Positions 25,010 through 34,608 of a stretch of 64,000 nt of DNA are shown here, piece by piece. The DNA lies in contig SCTZ01000071.1 in assembly GCA_004297765.1 (NCBI GenBank), positions 1-64,000 of the forward strand, in the 5' to 3' direction. This stretch comes from Chloroflexota bacterium (GTDB lineage: Bacteria; Chloroflexota; Dehalococcoidia; FW602-bin16). Numbering within the stretch: the stretch's first letter is position 1; the number at the start of each line of letters is the position of its first letter. The notes under the pieces are model-generated. The model was given only the letters and a program-made list of their open reading frames with translations. It did not search any database and was not told the origin of the DNA. The position numbers were made by a program, and so were the translations under genes.

Positions 25010-26236
25010 GTGACTAACAAGACCAAGCGAGATCCTCTACGCGTACTCATGCTGTCCTGGGAGTATCCTCCCCACAATGTGGGCGGACTCGGAAAACACG
25101 TCACCGAGCTGGCTCCGGCTCTCGTCAAGCAGGGAGTGGAGGTCCGCATATTGACCCCTCGCTGGGTCGGCGGAATGGGCGAGGAAGTGCTGGTCGACGG
25201 CAGCACGATCTATCGCGTGGAACCTCCGCAGGTAGACATGCCGGATTTCTTCACCGGCGCGTGGCGCACGAACCTTTCGCTGGAGCAGAAGGGTAACGAG
25301 ATATTCGGGCAGAGCGGAACTTTCGACATCATTCACGCCCATGATTGGCTAGTGGCTTTCGCGGCCATCGCCCTGAAGCACGCCCACAAGACCCCGCTGC
25401 TTGCCACGATCCACGCCACCGAGTACGGTCGCTCACGTGGCTACCTTGGTGGCGAGATGCAACGGGCCATCCACAACGTGGAGTGGTGGCTGACCTTCGA
25501 GGCCTGGCGCGTCATCTGCTGCAGCCAGTTCATGCGGGCCGAGATCAGTCAGACAGTGAACACGCCCTGGGACAAGATCGACATCATTGCAAACGGCGTA
25601 GATGCCAGCATCTTCGACGGGGCGAGCGCGGCCGAGTTGCAGGAGTTCCGCAAGAAGTTCGCGTTGCCCAACGAAAAGATCGTGTTTCATGTCGGTCGAT
25701 TGGTGCAGGAAAAAGGGGTCCACATTCTAGTAGAGTCCATTCCGCATGTTTTGCGCCAGTTTCCCATGGCAAAATTCGTGATCGCCGGAACCGGGGGCAT
25801 GTTGCCTGAGCTGAAGATACGTGCCGAGCAGCTGGGCGTGTCGAACAAGGTCTTCTTCACGGGCTTCATTCCGGACGAGGATCGCAACCGCCTCTTCCAG
25901 GTAGCGGACGTGGCCGTGTTTCCCAGCCTGTACGAGCCATTTGGCATCGTCGCGCTTGAGGCTATGGCAGCCAGGACACCTGTGGTGGTTTCGAGCGTGG
26001 GAGGATTCGCCGAGATCGTGCAGAATAACGAGACCGGCATGGTCGTCTACCCGGATAGCGTAGAGTCGCTCACCTGGGGGATAACCCATACGCTGGCACG
26101 ACCCGACTGGGCCCAGGCCCGAGCCGACAATGCCTATCGCATGGTGCTGCGAGACTACTCCTGGGATGAGATCGCGCGGCGCACGCGCGAGGTGTACGAG
26201 CGGATCAGAGACGAGCGCGAGCGGACCGCGTGGTAG
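25010..26236 (+). CDS. GT4-family glycosyltransferase (glycogen-synthase/GlgA-like)
   Basis: A 408-residue GT-B glycosyltransferase. The N-terminal domain begins LRVLMLSWEYPPHNVGGLGK, with the nucleotide-sugar loop PPHNVGGLG, then IIHAHDWLVAF. The C-terminal domain carries IVFHVGRLVQEKGVHILVE and the donor-binding motif PSLYEPFGIVALEAMAARTP, the usual E-x7-E arrangement. This pattern is shared by bacterial glycogen synthases and other GT4 enzymes; the acceptor is not identifiable. GTG 25010 has GGATGAGAAG upstream and lies 18 bases after the MITE-like repeat, which could affect its expression. Its stop overlaps the next gene. Confidence 0.85.
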   Translation: MTNKTKRDPLRVLMLSWEYPPHNVGGLGKHVTELAPALVKQGVEVRILTPRWVGGMGEEVLVDGSTIYRVEPPQVDMPDFFTGAWRTNLSLEQKGNEIFGQSGTFDIIHAHDWLVAFAAIALKHAHKTPLLATIHATEYGRSRGYLGGEMQRAIHNVEWWLTFEAWRVICCSQFMRAEISQTVNTPWDKIDIIANGVDASIFDGASAAELQEFRKKFALPNEKIVFHVGRLVQEKGVHILVESIPHVLRQFPMAKFVIAGTGGMLPELKIRAEQLGVSNKVFFTGFIPDEDRNRLFQVADVAVFPSLYEPFGIVALEAMAARTPVVVSSVGGFAEIVQNNETGMVVYPDSVESLTWGITHTLARPDWAQARADNAYRMVLRDYSWDEIARRTREVYERIRDERERTAW

Positions 26237-27564
26237 ATCAAGCTATGAGTGGCGAAATCGCGGTGGTGGATCTCCTCGCACGCAAGCGCGATGGGGGTCA
26301 GTTGACCGGTGAAGAGATCAGCTACCTGATCCGGGGCTACCATGATGGCCGCGTTCTGGACTCCCAGATGGCCGCGCTGCTGATGGCCATCAACTGGCGC
26401 GGGCTTTCCAGGAGCGAGACCAGCTTCCTGACGCAGGCTCTGGTGGACAGCGGCCGAGCCCTGGATCTACGCCCGGTCGTGCCGATGGCCGCGGACAAGC
26501 ACAGCACTGGAGGGGTCAGCGACAAGACGACGCTAGTGGTCGCTCCCCTCGTCGCCGCCTGCGGTCTGCCGGTCGCGAAGATGGCAGGGCGTGGTCTGAG
26601 CTTCACGGGGGGAACGCTGGACAAGCTGGAATCCTTCCCCGGCCTGCGCGTGGAGCTAACCGAGAGTGAGTTTCTTCACACACTGGAACGCGTGGGACTG
26701 GTCATCGGGGGGCAGTCCCCGGATCTGGCCCCCGCGGAGGGCAAGCTGTACGCGTTGCGAAACCTCACAGCGACCGTGCCAAACATCGGGCTAATCGCCA
26801 GCAGCATCATGGCCAAGAAGCTTGCCGCCGGAGCCCAGGTCATCGTTCTGGACGTCAAAGCCGGCAGCGGCGCGTTCTGTAAGACAGAGAGCGAGGCAGT
26901 GGATTTGGCCAGGCTAATGGTGGAGATCGGACAGAGCGCAGGACGCCAGGTAGCGGCGACCATCTCGCGTATGGACCAGCCGCTAGGGCGCGCTGTTGGC
27001 AACACCCTGGAGGTCCAGGAGGCCATCGCCACGTTACGCGGGCATGGTCCGGAGGATGTGTTGGAGCTCTCTCTCCACCTGGCCAGCCAGATGATCCTCC
27101 TCTCCGGTCTCTACGCCGACCAGGCCGCGGCGTCGGCACGTCTGCAGCGTGCCCTGGAGGACAGCACCGCACTGGACAAGCTCGCTCAGATGGTGGAGGT
27201 CCAGGGCGGCCGAAGCGCCGACGTGTACCACCCCGAGAACCTGGCCTCCGCCCCTTATGTCGAGACGCTTCGCGCCCAGCGCGCCGGATACGTCACGGCC
27301 GTCGATGCGCTGAAGGTGGGGGTTGCCTGCCTGACACTGGGTGCCGGCCGCACCAAGAAGGACCAGTCCATCGACCACGCTGCCGGGATAGTGCTGCACG
27401 CAAAGCGGGGCAGCTATGTCGGGGTCAGCGATGCGCTGGCGGAGATTCACTGCTCGGACGATAGAAAGCTCGGCCGGGCGCGGGAGTTGCTTGAGGATGC
27501 TTTCGCCTGGGGAGAAGAGCCGCCGGGCGAGATCGCGCTGATTGCCTCTGCGACGGTCCTGTAG
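26230..27564 (+). CDS. Pyrimidine-nucleoside / thymidine phosphorylase
   Basis: A 444-residue homodimeric phosphorylase that splits thymidine or uridine with phosphate into base and (deoxy)ribose-1-phosphate. Signatures are AADKHSTGGVSDKTTLVVAP (phosphate and substrate site), SFTGGTLDKLESFPGL, and LIASSIMAKKLAAGA. The C-terminal domain (about 350-435) is typical of the family. The start is either GTG 26230, overlapping the GT4 stop by 7 bases, or ATG 26245; the overlap is typical for this locus. Specificity between deoA and pdp is not resolved, so I give no symbol. Confidence 0.92.
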   Translation: MVDQAMSGEIAVVDLLARKRDGGQLTGEEISYLIRGYHDGRVLDSQMAALLMAINWRGLSRSETSFLTQALVDSGRALDLRPVVPMAADKHSTGGVSDKTTLVVAPLVAACGLPVAKMAGRGLSFTGGTLDKLESFPGLRVELTESEFLHTLERVGLVIGGQSPDLAPAEGKLYALRNLTATVPNIGLIASSIMAKKLAAGAQVIVLDVKAGSGAFCKTESEAVDLARLMVEIGQSAGRQVAATISRMDQPLGRAVGNTLEVQEAIATLRGHGPEDVLELSLHLASQMILLSGLYADQAAASARLQRALEDSTALDKLAQMVEVQGGRSADVYHPENLASAPYVETLRAQRAGYVTAVDALKVGVACLTLGAGRTKKDQSIDHAAGIVLHAKRGSYVGVSDALAEIHCSDDRKLGRARELLEDAFAWGEEPPGEIALIASATVL

Positions 27565-27611
27565 CTGTTGACCGCGGAGAAGATGCAAGCCCCTACTACC
27601 TGGTACTCCTT

Positions 27612-28102
27612 CTACCCGTTGCCTTCCTTCCCCCAAGAAGCTTGAGGTGGGTGAGGCACTGCCCTGTTGGGAGGAACCTCCAAAGTGTCCCCGACCGGAC
27701 TGGCCAGTGATCGCTCGAAGAGGGTAAACATGTCCACAAGCCCCTTCGTCTCGAAAGCTCGGTTCCGTCGAACGTCTCGTACAGGACGTAGCACGCCAGT
27801 GGCAACAAGCTGTTCTACGGCAGCGTTGGTGGCCGGTATACTGCGCTTGATCAAAACTGCATGGCCTCGATATTACCCAGTACGGCCTCCGCAGTGGAAT
27901 CCCGCTCCCTGACGGAGGGGAAATCCATTGCACGATCTGCCTCTGCTCGAAGCAACCTGCGAGCGCCTATCTCTAATCCTTCGATCCTTGACGAAGCCAC
28001 GGCTTCGGCCCGCAATAGAAGCCGGGCCACAGCTTCAAGGCTAGCGGCGATAACATTAGTCAAGCCCGCGCTCTGTATCAAGTTATCGCCCTGCTTCGTC
28101 AC
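27612..28102 (-). pseudogene. Remnant of a Fic-family protein (catalytic core deleted)
   Basis: Two short minus-strand ORFs in different frames together look like the two ends of a Fic protein. The upstream piece (27851-28102) contains LLLRAEAVASSRIEGLEIG followed by AVLGNIEAM, as in the Fic N-terminal domain. The downstream piece (27612-27854) contains VEQLVATGVLRPVRDVRRNRAFE and LVDMFTLFERSLASP, as in the C-terminal winged-helix end of such proteins. The catalytic HPFxxGNGR motif between them is missing. I read this as a deletion plus frameshift in a former AMP-transferase or regulator gene. Confidence 0.7.
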
Positions 28103-28337
28103 CTAACCGGCTACCTGAGCTTTGCTTCATACGATTGAGTTCTCGATGCACCGGCCATTCGGCAAATGCGAGATAGAACAATAGAATAATGTTAAGAAGG
28201 GGAACAAGCTGCCCTAAACCCAACCATCCAGGGAAACCCGCCCTTGAAAATATTCTCCAATAAGGCACTACTACGATTCCGGCGATGGCTAACATGGCTA
28301 ACACAATCATCAGTTCAGGTACACCGATCCCAGGCAT
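28083..28337 (-). CDS. Small membrane protein, unknown function
   Basis: An 84-residue protein with two hydrophobic segments: LMIVLAMLAIAGIVVVPYW (residues about 9-27) and LGQLVPLLNIILLFYLAFAE (about 41-60). It ends in a short basic tail. ATG 28337 has AGGAGG 6 bases upstream, so it is probably real. The sequence between the helices (FSRAGFPGWLGL) resembles many small bacterial membrane proteins of unassigned role. Its 3' end overlaps the start of the Fic remnant. Confidence 0.65.
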   Translation of the reverse strand: MPGIGVPELMIVLAMLAIAGIVVVPYWRIFSRAGFPGWLGLGQLVPLLNIILLFYLAFAEWPVHRELNRMKQSSGSRLGDEAGR

Positions 28338-28635
28338 AGCCTTTCCTCCTTGCTTTATCGGCGGTGTCGCCTACACTACTTTGGCCTATTGGTCATTGGT
28401 TCGTCTTGAGCAAGCCGCTATGCGTATGATCAATATCAAGCCAAAGACCACGATCGCAATTGCTACAACAATAATTTTTCAGCGACGGATAGGGATGCTA
28501 CCGATTACCTCAAATGCCCCGAGGTTTATACCAATTGCCGGCGGTGAAGTCCCATATTCGGCGCTCAGCGCCGCAGGGCCCGGCACAAAACCCCGGGAAA
28601 TAGGATCGATGCTCGCGCAATTGGTATTACTTGTG
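28338..28635. other. Spacer with a possible decayed membrane-protein fragment
   Basis: No intact gene seen. On the minus strand the frame GAFEVIGSIPIRR, TGA stop, then KIIVVAIAIVVFGLILIIR reads like a membrane helix just after a stop codon, suggesting an eroded small gene. The support is weak. Confidence 0.35.
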
Positions 28636-30582
28636 CTATTGCACAACGAACTTCTGGACGCGATTGAACAGCATCTCCGTGACGTAGACACTGCCCGCGC
28701 CGTCCACCGCTACGCCAGACGGGGCATAATCCTGACCGTCGACGCTGTACGGTGAACCCCACTTGCCCAAAAAGCGGCCATCGGAGCTGAACTTCTGCAC
28801 GCGAGCGTTACGCATGTCCGCGACTAGCACATTGCCCGCCCCATCCACCGCTATGCCCGCCGGCTCATTGAACTCACCCTCGGCGCTGCCCGAGGCCCCC
28901 CACTTGCCCAGGAACTGGCCATCGGAGCCGAATTTCTGTACGCGGCTGTTTCCAGCGTCTACGACAAAGACACTTCCTGCCGCGTCTACCGCTATGCCCA
29001 CCGGCTCATTGAACTCACCCTCGGCGCTACCCGAGGCCCCCCACTTGCCCAGGAACCGGCCGTCAGAGCTGAACTTCTGGATGCGGTTGTTTCCGCTGTC
29101 CGCGACGAAAACGTTGCCAGCCCCGTCCACAGCTATGCCGACCGGCTCAAGGAACTCACCCTCAGCACTGCCCCAGGATCCCCACCCGCCTAGAAACCGA
29201 CCGTCGGCGCTGAACCTCTGAACGCGACCGTTTCCAAACTCGGCGACCAAGACGTTGCCCGCCCCGTCCACCGCTATTCCCGACGGCATATTGAACTCAC
29301 CATCGGCGCTGCCTGAGGATCCCCACTTGCTCAAGAAGCGACCATCAGAGCTGAACTTTTGGATGCGAGCGTTCCTGGCGTCCGCAACAAGCACGTTTCC
29401 TGCCCGGTCTACCGCTATGCCGTGCGGCTGCTTGAACCAACCATCGGCGCTGCCTCCTCACCCCCACTTGTCCTGAAGACGGCCATCGGAGCTGAACCTC
29501 TGGATACGACTGGTTCCAACGTCCGTGACGAAAACGTTGCCAGCTCCGTCCACCGCTATGCCCAAGGGAGTATGTGTCTGACCATCGGCGTCGTTCGGTA
29601 ATCGCCACTTGTCCTGGAAGCGGCCGTCGGAATTGAACTTCTGGATGCGATTGGTCATGTTGTCCGTGATGAAAACGTTGCCTGCCTCGTCCACCGCTAT
29701 GCCCCATGGCTCACTGAACTGACCATCGGCTTTGCCCCGTGATCCCCATTTGCCCAAGAAGCGGCCATCGGAGCTGAACTTCTGGACGCGACCGTTTCGC
29801 AACTCCCCAACGAGAACATTGCCTTGCCCGTCTACCGCTATTCCCAACGGCATGTCCAAGTCACCGTCGGCACTGCCCCCTGACCCCCACTTGCCTTGGA
29901 AGCGGCCATCGGCGCTGAACTTCTGGACGCGGTTGTTTCCACTGTCCGTGACGAAGACGTTGCCCTGCCCGTCCACCGCCACGCCCAGGGGCTCATCGAA
30001 CTCACCGTCGGCGCCGCCCCTTGATCCCCACTTGCCTAAGAAGCGGCCATCGGCGCTAAACCTCTGGATACGATTGTTCCCGCTGTCCGCGACGAAGACA
30101 TTGCCTGCCCCATCCACCGCTATGCCCTGCGGAGCGAAGAACTGACCGTCGGCGTTGCCGAGTGATCCCCACTTGCCCAAGAAGCGTCCGTCATAGGCGA
30201 ACTTCTGGACGCGGTGGTTGCCGTTGTCCGCGACATAGACATTGCCTGCTCCATCCACGGCGACCGCACGGGGAAGGTCCAATCGGCCATCTGGAGCCGG
30301 CTTCCACCAAGTTGCTAGATGGTATACTTCCAGCCCGGTGGCCTGCACCCGCTTCCCTTGTTGGCTCGAAGGAAGTGAGGGAACCGCTGTTGGCGAAAGC
30401 GCTGTCTTGGAAATTTGCTGGCCGGTAGCCGACGTTGACGTGGCTGAAGCAGCAGAATCTGAAGACTTGTCGAACGACGCAGGCGCGCTAGGTGCAGTGC
30501 ATGCGCTTGCAGCGCCAAGCAACAGAGCCAATGAGAGAAGCGTGAATAGGTGTGAGACCTCTCGTAACCGATGCCGTCGCAT
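28636..30582 (-). pseudogene. 12-blade NHL-repeat lipoprotein gene with one in-frame TGA
   Basis: The track lists two ORFs (29458-30612 and 28636-29394), but they share one reading frame separated only by a TGA at 29458-29460. Read through, the product is about 650 residues. It has a lipoprotein signal (LLSLALLLGAASAC) and a Ser/Thr/Ala-rich linker. Twelve NHL repeats follow, of the form GIAVDGAGNVFVADSGNNRI, each ending DGRFLGKWG. Repeats 1-6 precede the TGA and 7-12 follow, so each half would make one six-bladed propeller. ATG 30582 has AAAGAGG upstream. Extracellular NHL propellers bind proteins or ligands. It may be a nonsense mutation, a sequencing error or readthrough; the first half alone would still be a complete secreted propeller. 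Confidence 0.8.
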
Positions 30583-30727
30583 GTCCATCCTCTTTCTTTT
30601 CGTTTGCGCCAAGGCGGAATACTGGTAATCTGGCTCAGGCGGTAGGCGGCAGTAGGCAAGGATGCCTCAGGTTCAATCAAGAGTGACAACAACTCTGGAT
30701 ACCTACTTGCTCTCAGACAGCTCGGAT

Positions 30728-32212
30728 CTACTTGACCCTTTCCAGATAAGCCACTTCAACTATGGGCAAACCAGCAACAAATATCGAGCCCTGCGACTTA
30801 TTGCCGCTCAGGCTTCCTTTGATCAGATATTGATGACTGTCTCCCGAACGGAAGGCTACGCCCCCTGCCTCTTTATCCTCCGCTGGCACCTGCAATTTGA
30901 CTTCCGGCAGAAGCTCAATGGCGTAGTTCGCTTTTCGACCGTGGAATATCAGGGTTTGACCCAGATTGGTCGGAGTCTTTTGCCCCAGGTCTACCGTACC
31001 CGAGAACATTACTTCGACCCACCCTATCTCATCGATAACAGTACCAGCGCCTGCACTTGGTGTGGCAGGCCCATACGTCGGTTTTGGTGTTACTGCCGGT
31101 GGCACAGGCGTGGCCGTCGGTGGCACACGCACGGCCGTCCCGAGTGCAGGGAGCTCCTCGATGGAAACCGAGTCGATATGGACGTCTACCATTGGCGAAG
31201 AGAGCTCTCCGCCACGGATGGCTTGGACCGGCACGGCAGCGATCTTGTCTACGACGCCCATACTCGCCTGATCCATGACCTTGCCGAAGATGGTGTAGTT
31301 CTTCGGCAGTTTGCCTCCCGACATGTCCGCGTGGGTGATAAAGAATTGGGCGCCGTTGGTGTTCGGCCCGGCGTTGGCCATGGCCAGCGTCCCGGCCTCG
31401 TAGTCGCGGGTGATCGGCTCGTCTTTGAAGCGATACCCCGGGGTGCCGGTGCCCGTTCCAGTTGGATCGCCCGACTGAATTATGAAGCCTTTGATGACGC
31501 GGTGGAACCTAACGCCGTCGTAGTACCCGTCACGGGCCAGGAAGACAAAGTTGTTGACGGTCTGCGGAACCTCACCGGCGAAGAGCTTGATCTTGATGTC
31601 GCCCATGTTCGTGCGCAGAGTAGCCGTATAGTCCTTCTTGGGATCGATAGTCACCGCGGGCGGTGCTGAATAGGTCTTCTGCGGTTTGGTCGCCGCTTCA
31701 GGCTTGCTTGACGGTGAGGCAGCCGCACTCGCAGACGCGGCGGGTCTGCTCGACAGTGAGGCTGTCCCAATTTCCTGTAGTTTTGCTTTCTGCGATGGCT
31801 TCAGCCAGAGATTGACACCAAAGCCGCTGCCAAAAGTCACCTTGATCTTTCCATAGTCTTTTGTGGCAATGAACACCTCTTTCCCCTCCAGCAGCATATC
31901 ATCCGTGACCAACTCGATTGACTTCCCACGCAGGGCAAGTCGCGTAACTTTTCCTCCCCCAAATTCTGTAACGTTGCCATCCGCGTCCCACCTAACTGCT
32001 CCGGCCATACTCGCTTGGGAGTCTATCGGCAACTCGGATGAATCGACCTTCTCGTACTCCTCTTCTGCTAGAGTTGGCATGGGCGCCTCTCCGGCCGTGG
32101 ATGTCGGCGCAGGGCCGGAAGCCGTGCCTCCACAGCCAGCCGTGATAGCTAGCAACATAATGGTGAGCATGAATGCGAACATCGCTTTCGCCTCTTGCGC
32201 CAGTCTAGCCAT
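30728..32212 (-). CDS. Cyclophilin-type peptidyl-prolyl isomerase lipoprotein
   Basis: A 494-residue secreted lipoprotein. The N-terminus is a lipobox signal (FMLTIMLLAITAGCGG). Residues about 45-150 form an unassigned domain with a short beta-rich repeat (LRGKSIELVTDDMLLEGKEV). The cyclophilin domain lies at about 190-365: TLRTNMGDIKIKLF, FHRVIKGFIIQSGDP (active-site Arg), TLAMANAGPNTNGAQFFIT and FGKVMDQASMGVVDKI. It should catalyse proline isomerisation during folding outside the membrane. A Pro-rich linker and a C-terminal domain of about 100 residues (WVEVMFSGTVDLGQKTP) follow; I do not recognise the latter. ATG 32212 has GGAG 6 bases upstream. Confidence 0.88.
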   Translation of the reverse strand: MARLAQEAKAMFAFMLTIMLLAITAGCGGTASGPAPTSTAGEAPMPTLAEEEYEKVDSSELPIDSQASMAGAVRWDADGNVTEFGGGKVTRLALRGKSIELVTDDMLLEGKEVFIATKDYGKIKVTFGSGFGVNLWLKPSQKAKLQEIGTASLSSRPAASASAAASPSSKPEAATKPQKTYSAPPAVTIDPKKDYTATLRTNMGDIKIKLFAGEVPQTVNNFVFLARDGYYDGVRFHRVIKGFIIQSGDPTGTGTGTPGYRFKDEPITRDYEAGTLAMANAGPNTNGAQFFITHADMSGGKLPKNYTIFGKVMDQASMGVVDKIAAVPVQAIRGGELSSPMVDVHIDSVSIEELPALGTAVRVPPTATPVPPAVTPKPTYGPATPSAGAGTVIDEIGWVEVMFSGTVDLGQKTPTNLGQTLIFHGRKANYAIELLPEVKLQVPAEDKEAGGVAFRSGDSHQYLIKGSLSGNKSQGSIFVAGLPIVEVAYLERVK

Positions 32213-32265
32213 GACGATCTCCTTTCGGTCGGTACCTGTTCTCCAGCCTATGATGTGGTCGACCG

Positions 32266-32293
32266 ATAGTAAGATTACCCCGTAAGCAGGCAA
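32266..32293 (-). promoter_or_regulatory. Probable promoter of the cyclophilin lipoprotein gene
   Basis: TTGCCT and TACTAT on the minus strand with a 16-base spacer, about 50 bases before the ATG. Confidence 0.45.
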
Positions 32294-32322
32294 TGTGCCG
32301 TGACAAATGCCTTACGAATCTA

Positions 32323-32877
32323 TCACCTGAGAAGATACTTGCTGACCACAAGATAGAGCACCGAATGACAACGTCCGCTTTCATCGAACCCCTTTTCCGC
32401 CTTCGTATAGAATGTCGAACCCAAAACGACTGTTGCGGGCAAGCCTATGAACAGTCCCAACACGATCACACCCTCCCAGTAGCTCGTAAGACCAAGGAGT
32501 GATGAGAGTAGTCCCAACAGAAATGCACTCGCCACACCACTGGACCAAACAACCTTGTACTCGTCGAACTTCCTGCGATGGTTCCCCAATACGGGTGTAG
32601 AACCAATGCCGACAACGAAGCCGATCAGACCGGCAACCGCAGCAATGACGATTACCCTATCAAGATGGCCGCTGTAAAGAGCTTCCAGGAATCCCGCTGC
32701 GTCCTTGGGTGAGGCGGCTGGCCGGCCAGGCAGCGATACAATTCCGAGCAAAGCGAGTGCAAGCGGAAAAAGCGCACCGGCCAGGACTCCCAGCACACCA
32801 ACTTGGATTGCGTTTATCAGCGCCCGAAAGATCCAGGGGCGAACAGGCACACCTTTCAGTTCGGTGGGATTTGACAT
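32323..32877 (-). CDS. Polytopic membrane protein, unknown function
   Basis: A 184-residue protein with about four membrane segments (VGVLGVLAGALFPLALALLGIV, VIVIAAVAGLIGFVVGIG, SSGVASAFLLGLLSSLLGL, GVIVLGLFIGLPATVVLGS). A cytosolic loop between segments 2 and 3 carries RRKFDEYKVVW. I do not recognise the family. ATG 32877 has GGAGG about 9 bases upstream; the track's longer start at 33021 has no support. It lies alone between the cyclophilin gene and the Ser-rich secreted protein. Confidence 0.65.
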   Translation of the reverse strand: MSNPTELKGVPVRPWIFRALINAIQVGVLGVLAGALFPLALALLGIVSLPGRPAASPKDAAGFLEALYSGHLDRVIVIAAVAGLIGFVVGIGSTPVLGNHRRKFDEYKVVWSSGVASAFLLGLLSSLLGLTSYWEGVIVLGLFIGLPATVVLGSTFYTKAEKGFDESGRCHSVLYLVVSKYLLR

Positions 32878-33377
32878 GTCTTTGCTGCCTCCTTTTCCTA
32901 CGCCTTTGCGCCAACTACTGATAAGGCTTCGTGTCAGACCGACGATTTGTACCGTCGTGTGCGGGTGGATATTGGCGTGTGCGTTCCCCCCCGTTCGGGC
33001 ATGTGTCGGACAGTGCCCCATCGTTCCTTCATTGCTTTGCCATCACGACACTGAAGGAAGGACCGAACAGCAAGACAAGGTATCTGTTCCCTTTCTCGTC
33101 TGTGAGTAACAGACGCCCTTGCACAATTTGTGGTGAAGCGAGCCAACAATGATTCGGCTGATCTGAATAGCATGCGGAGTCTTGTCTTGATGTATATGTT
33201 GACCACGCTGCGTCACGTCACACCCCCGCCATGGCGGTCGTGCACTTACGATTCGTTGCGCTTGTCCCTCAAATGCATCGTTGACCTCTTGGGGTGGTAG
33301 GTCGCCGGAATTCTTAACTAGCACCCGGCCTAGCGTTATCTGAACTCATGCGGAATGTTTCCGCAATCGGGCGTACT
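32878..33377. other. 500-base spacer without a recognisable gene
   Basis: Only short overlapping ORFs without ribosome sites or family-like content are present on either strand. I see no promoter or strong terminator. Confidence 0.6.
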
Positions 33378-34388
33378 TTACCGGAAACTTGAGCCGGACC
33401 CGAAGCCTGTGCTGGACGGGAAACTTGGGCTTGATGGGATGCTTGGGCTCGACAAGATGTTTGGGCTCGACAAGATGCTCGGGCTGGACGGGATGCTCGG
33501 GCTCGACAAGATGCTCGGGCTCGACAAGATGCTCGGGCTCGACAAGATGCTCAAGCTAGACGGGAAACCTGGGCTCGACGAAATGCCAGGGCTCGACGGG
33601 AAATCTCGGCTGGATGGGACGCTTGGGCTCGACGGAAAATCTCGGCTAGATGGGATGCTCGGGCTGGATGAAAAACTTGGGCTAGACGGGAAGCTCGGGC
33701 TCGACGAGAAACTTGGCGACTGCTGATTGAAGCTGCTTCCGCTGAAGGTCTCGTGTTGGACACTAGAAATGGTGGACTCTCGGCTGATCGTGTCGGTGGC
33801 GGGGTCGTACCCATAATTACCCAGGACCCCGGGCGCGGACGAAGAGAACTGTTCGCTAATTCTAACGGTGATGGACGACAGGATGTTCCGGGCCCCGTCT
33901 GAGTAATGCTGAAGTGTCTCCGTCGAGAGCGTGTTGGTTGGCTGGTTAAACGGGCCTCTAATGGCTTGCCAGGACTGCACGAGGTGCGGAACCCAATCCC
34001 GAAGGGCCTCCGGCTCCGCGCGAAACGTGCCCACCTGGAACGCGTTGTAGCCGAACCGGACCATGTCCACAAGTTGATAGGCCTGGACTGCCTTGCCATA
34101 GCCAGCCATCGTCAGCGCTTCCCCAAACACTAACTCGCCGACCTTTGAAGCGGCCGCACGGGTCAGCTCACCTATGTTGATTGGGTCGGTGCTAATGCCG
34201 GAGTGGCGCAAACCGTCCCCGATCACTGAGTCCGGACCGTGCCCGGACGGCTGGGCATCGACGTAGTTCTGCACCTCGGAGCCCAGGTCCGTCGGCCCAT
34301 CCGCTCTGGCGACGCCAAGGCCGACGGCAGACAGGCTCACTGCTACCAACATCGTGGCAACCCACCATACTAACTGCCCGCGGTTCAT
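33378..34388 (-). CDS. Secreted protein with C-terminal Ser/Pro repeat tail
   Basis: A 336-residue exported protein. It has a classical signal peptide (MLVAVSLSAVGLGVARADG, cleavage probably after ARA) and then a soluble domain of about 190 residues (VQNYVDAQPSGHGPDSVIGD, LVDMVRFGYNAFQVGTFRAE) that I cannot assign. The tail of about 110 residues is made of roughly 18 hexapeptide units such as SSPSIP, SSPSIL and SSRDFP, ending GSGSSFR. The tail resembles a flexible wall-spanning or glycosylated stalk. ATG 34388 has GGAGGAG upstream. The antisense ORF in the track (33355-33726) is only the reverse reading of the repeats. Confidence 0.75.
   Translation of the reverse strand: MNRGQLVWWVATMLVAVSLSAVGLGVARADGPTDLGSEVQNYVDAQPSGHGPDSVIGDGLRHSGISTDPINIGELTRAAASKVGELVFGEALTMAGYGKAVQAYQLVDMVRFGYNAFQVGTFRAEPEALRDWVPHLVQSWQAIRGPFNQPTNTLSTETLQHYSDGARNILSSITVRISEQFSSSAPGVLGNYGYDPATDTISRESTISSVQHETFSGSSFNQQSPSFSSSPSFPSSPSFSSSPSIPSSRDFPSSPSVPSSRDFPSSPGISSSPGFPSSLSILSSPSILSSPSILSSPSIPSSPSILSSPNILSSPSIPSSPSFPSSTGFGSGSSFR
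33424..33714. repeat. 18-bp minisatellite inside the Ser-rich gene
   Basis: About 16 tandem copies of an 18-base unit close to GGGCTCGACAAGATGCTC. Several central copies are nearly identical. The unit length is a multiple of three, so copy-number change would keep the reading frame and alter only the tail length. Confidence 0.85.
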
Positions 34389-34608
34389 GCTGCTCCTCCT
34401 CTGGGTGGCGATACCTCCCAGTCGGGAGAACCCCGGTGCGGAGAAGCGCGGGTTCCATTGCGGCCCGCATCGGGCTGTCGCCTGCTGTGGAAGGTATCCC
34501 ATCGTTTTTCTTAATCAATGATACGCGGAACGCAGGCAGTGTGCCGCTTATTTCTTCCTTACGAACCCTACGAATATCCGATCGGCCGTGGGTGTTCGGC
34601 GCTACTCG

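Noticed and set aside
28636-30582. TGA recoded as an amino acid genome-wide
   Set aside because: TGA is used as a normal stop at many well-defined gene ends here, including ATGA and GTGA overlaps, so a changed code is not supported.
30662-31669. 335-codon plus-strand ORF
   Set aside because: It is antisense to the cyclophilin lipoprotein; the minus-strand reading has clear domains.
33424-33714. CRISPR array
   Set aside because: The 18-base units are directly tandem with no spacers and lie inside a coding frame.
33355-33726. LDGKLGLDGM-type repeat ORF on the plus strand
   Set aside because: It is the reverse reading of the minisatellite in the Ser-rich secreted protein and has no ribosome site.
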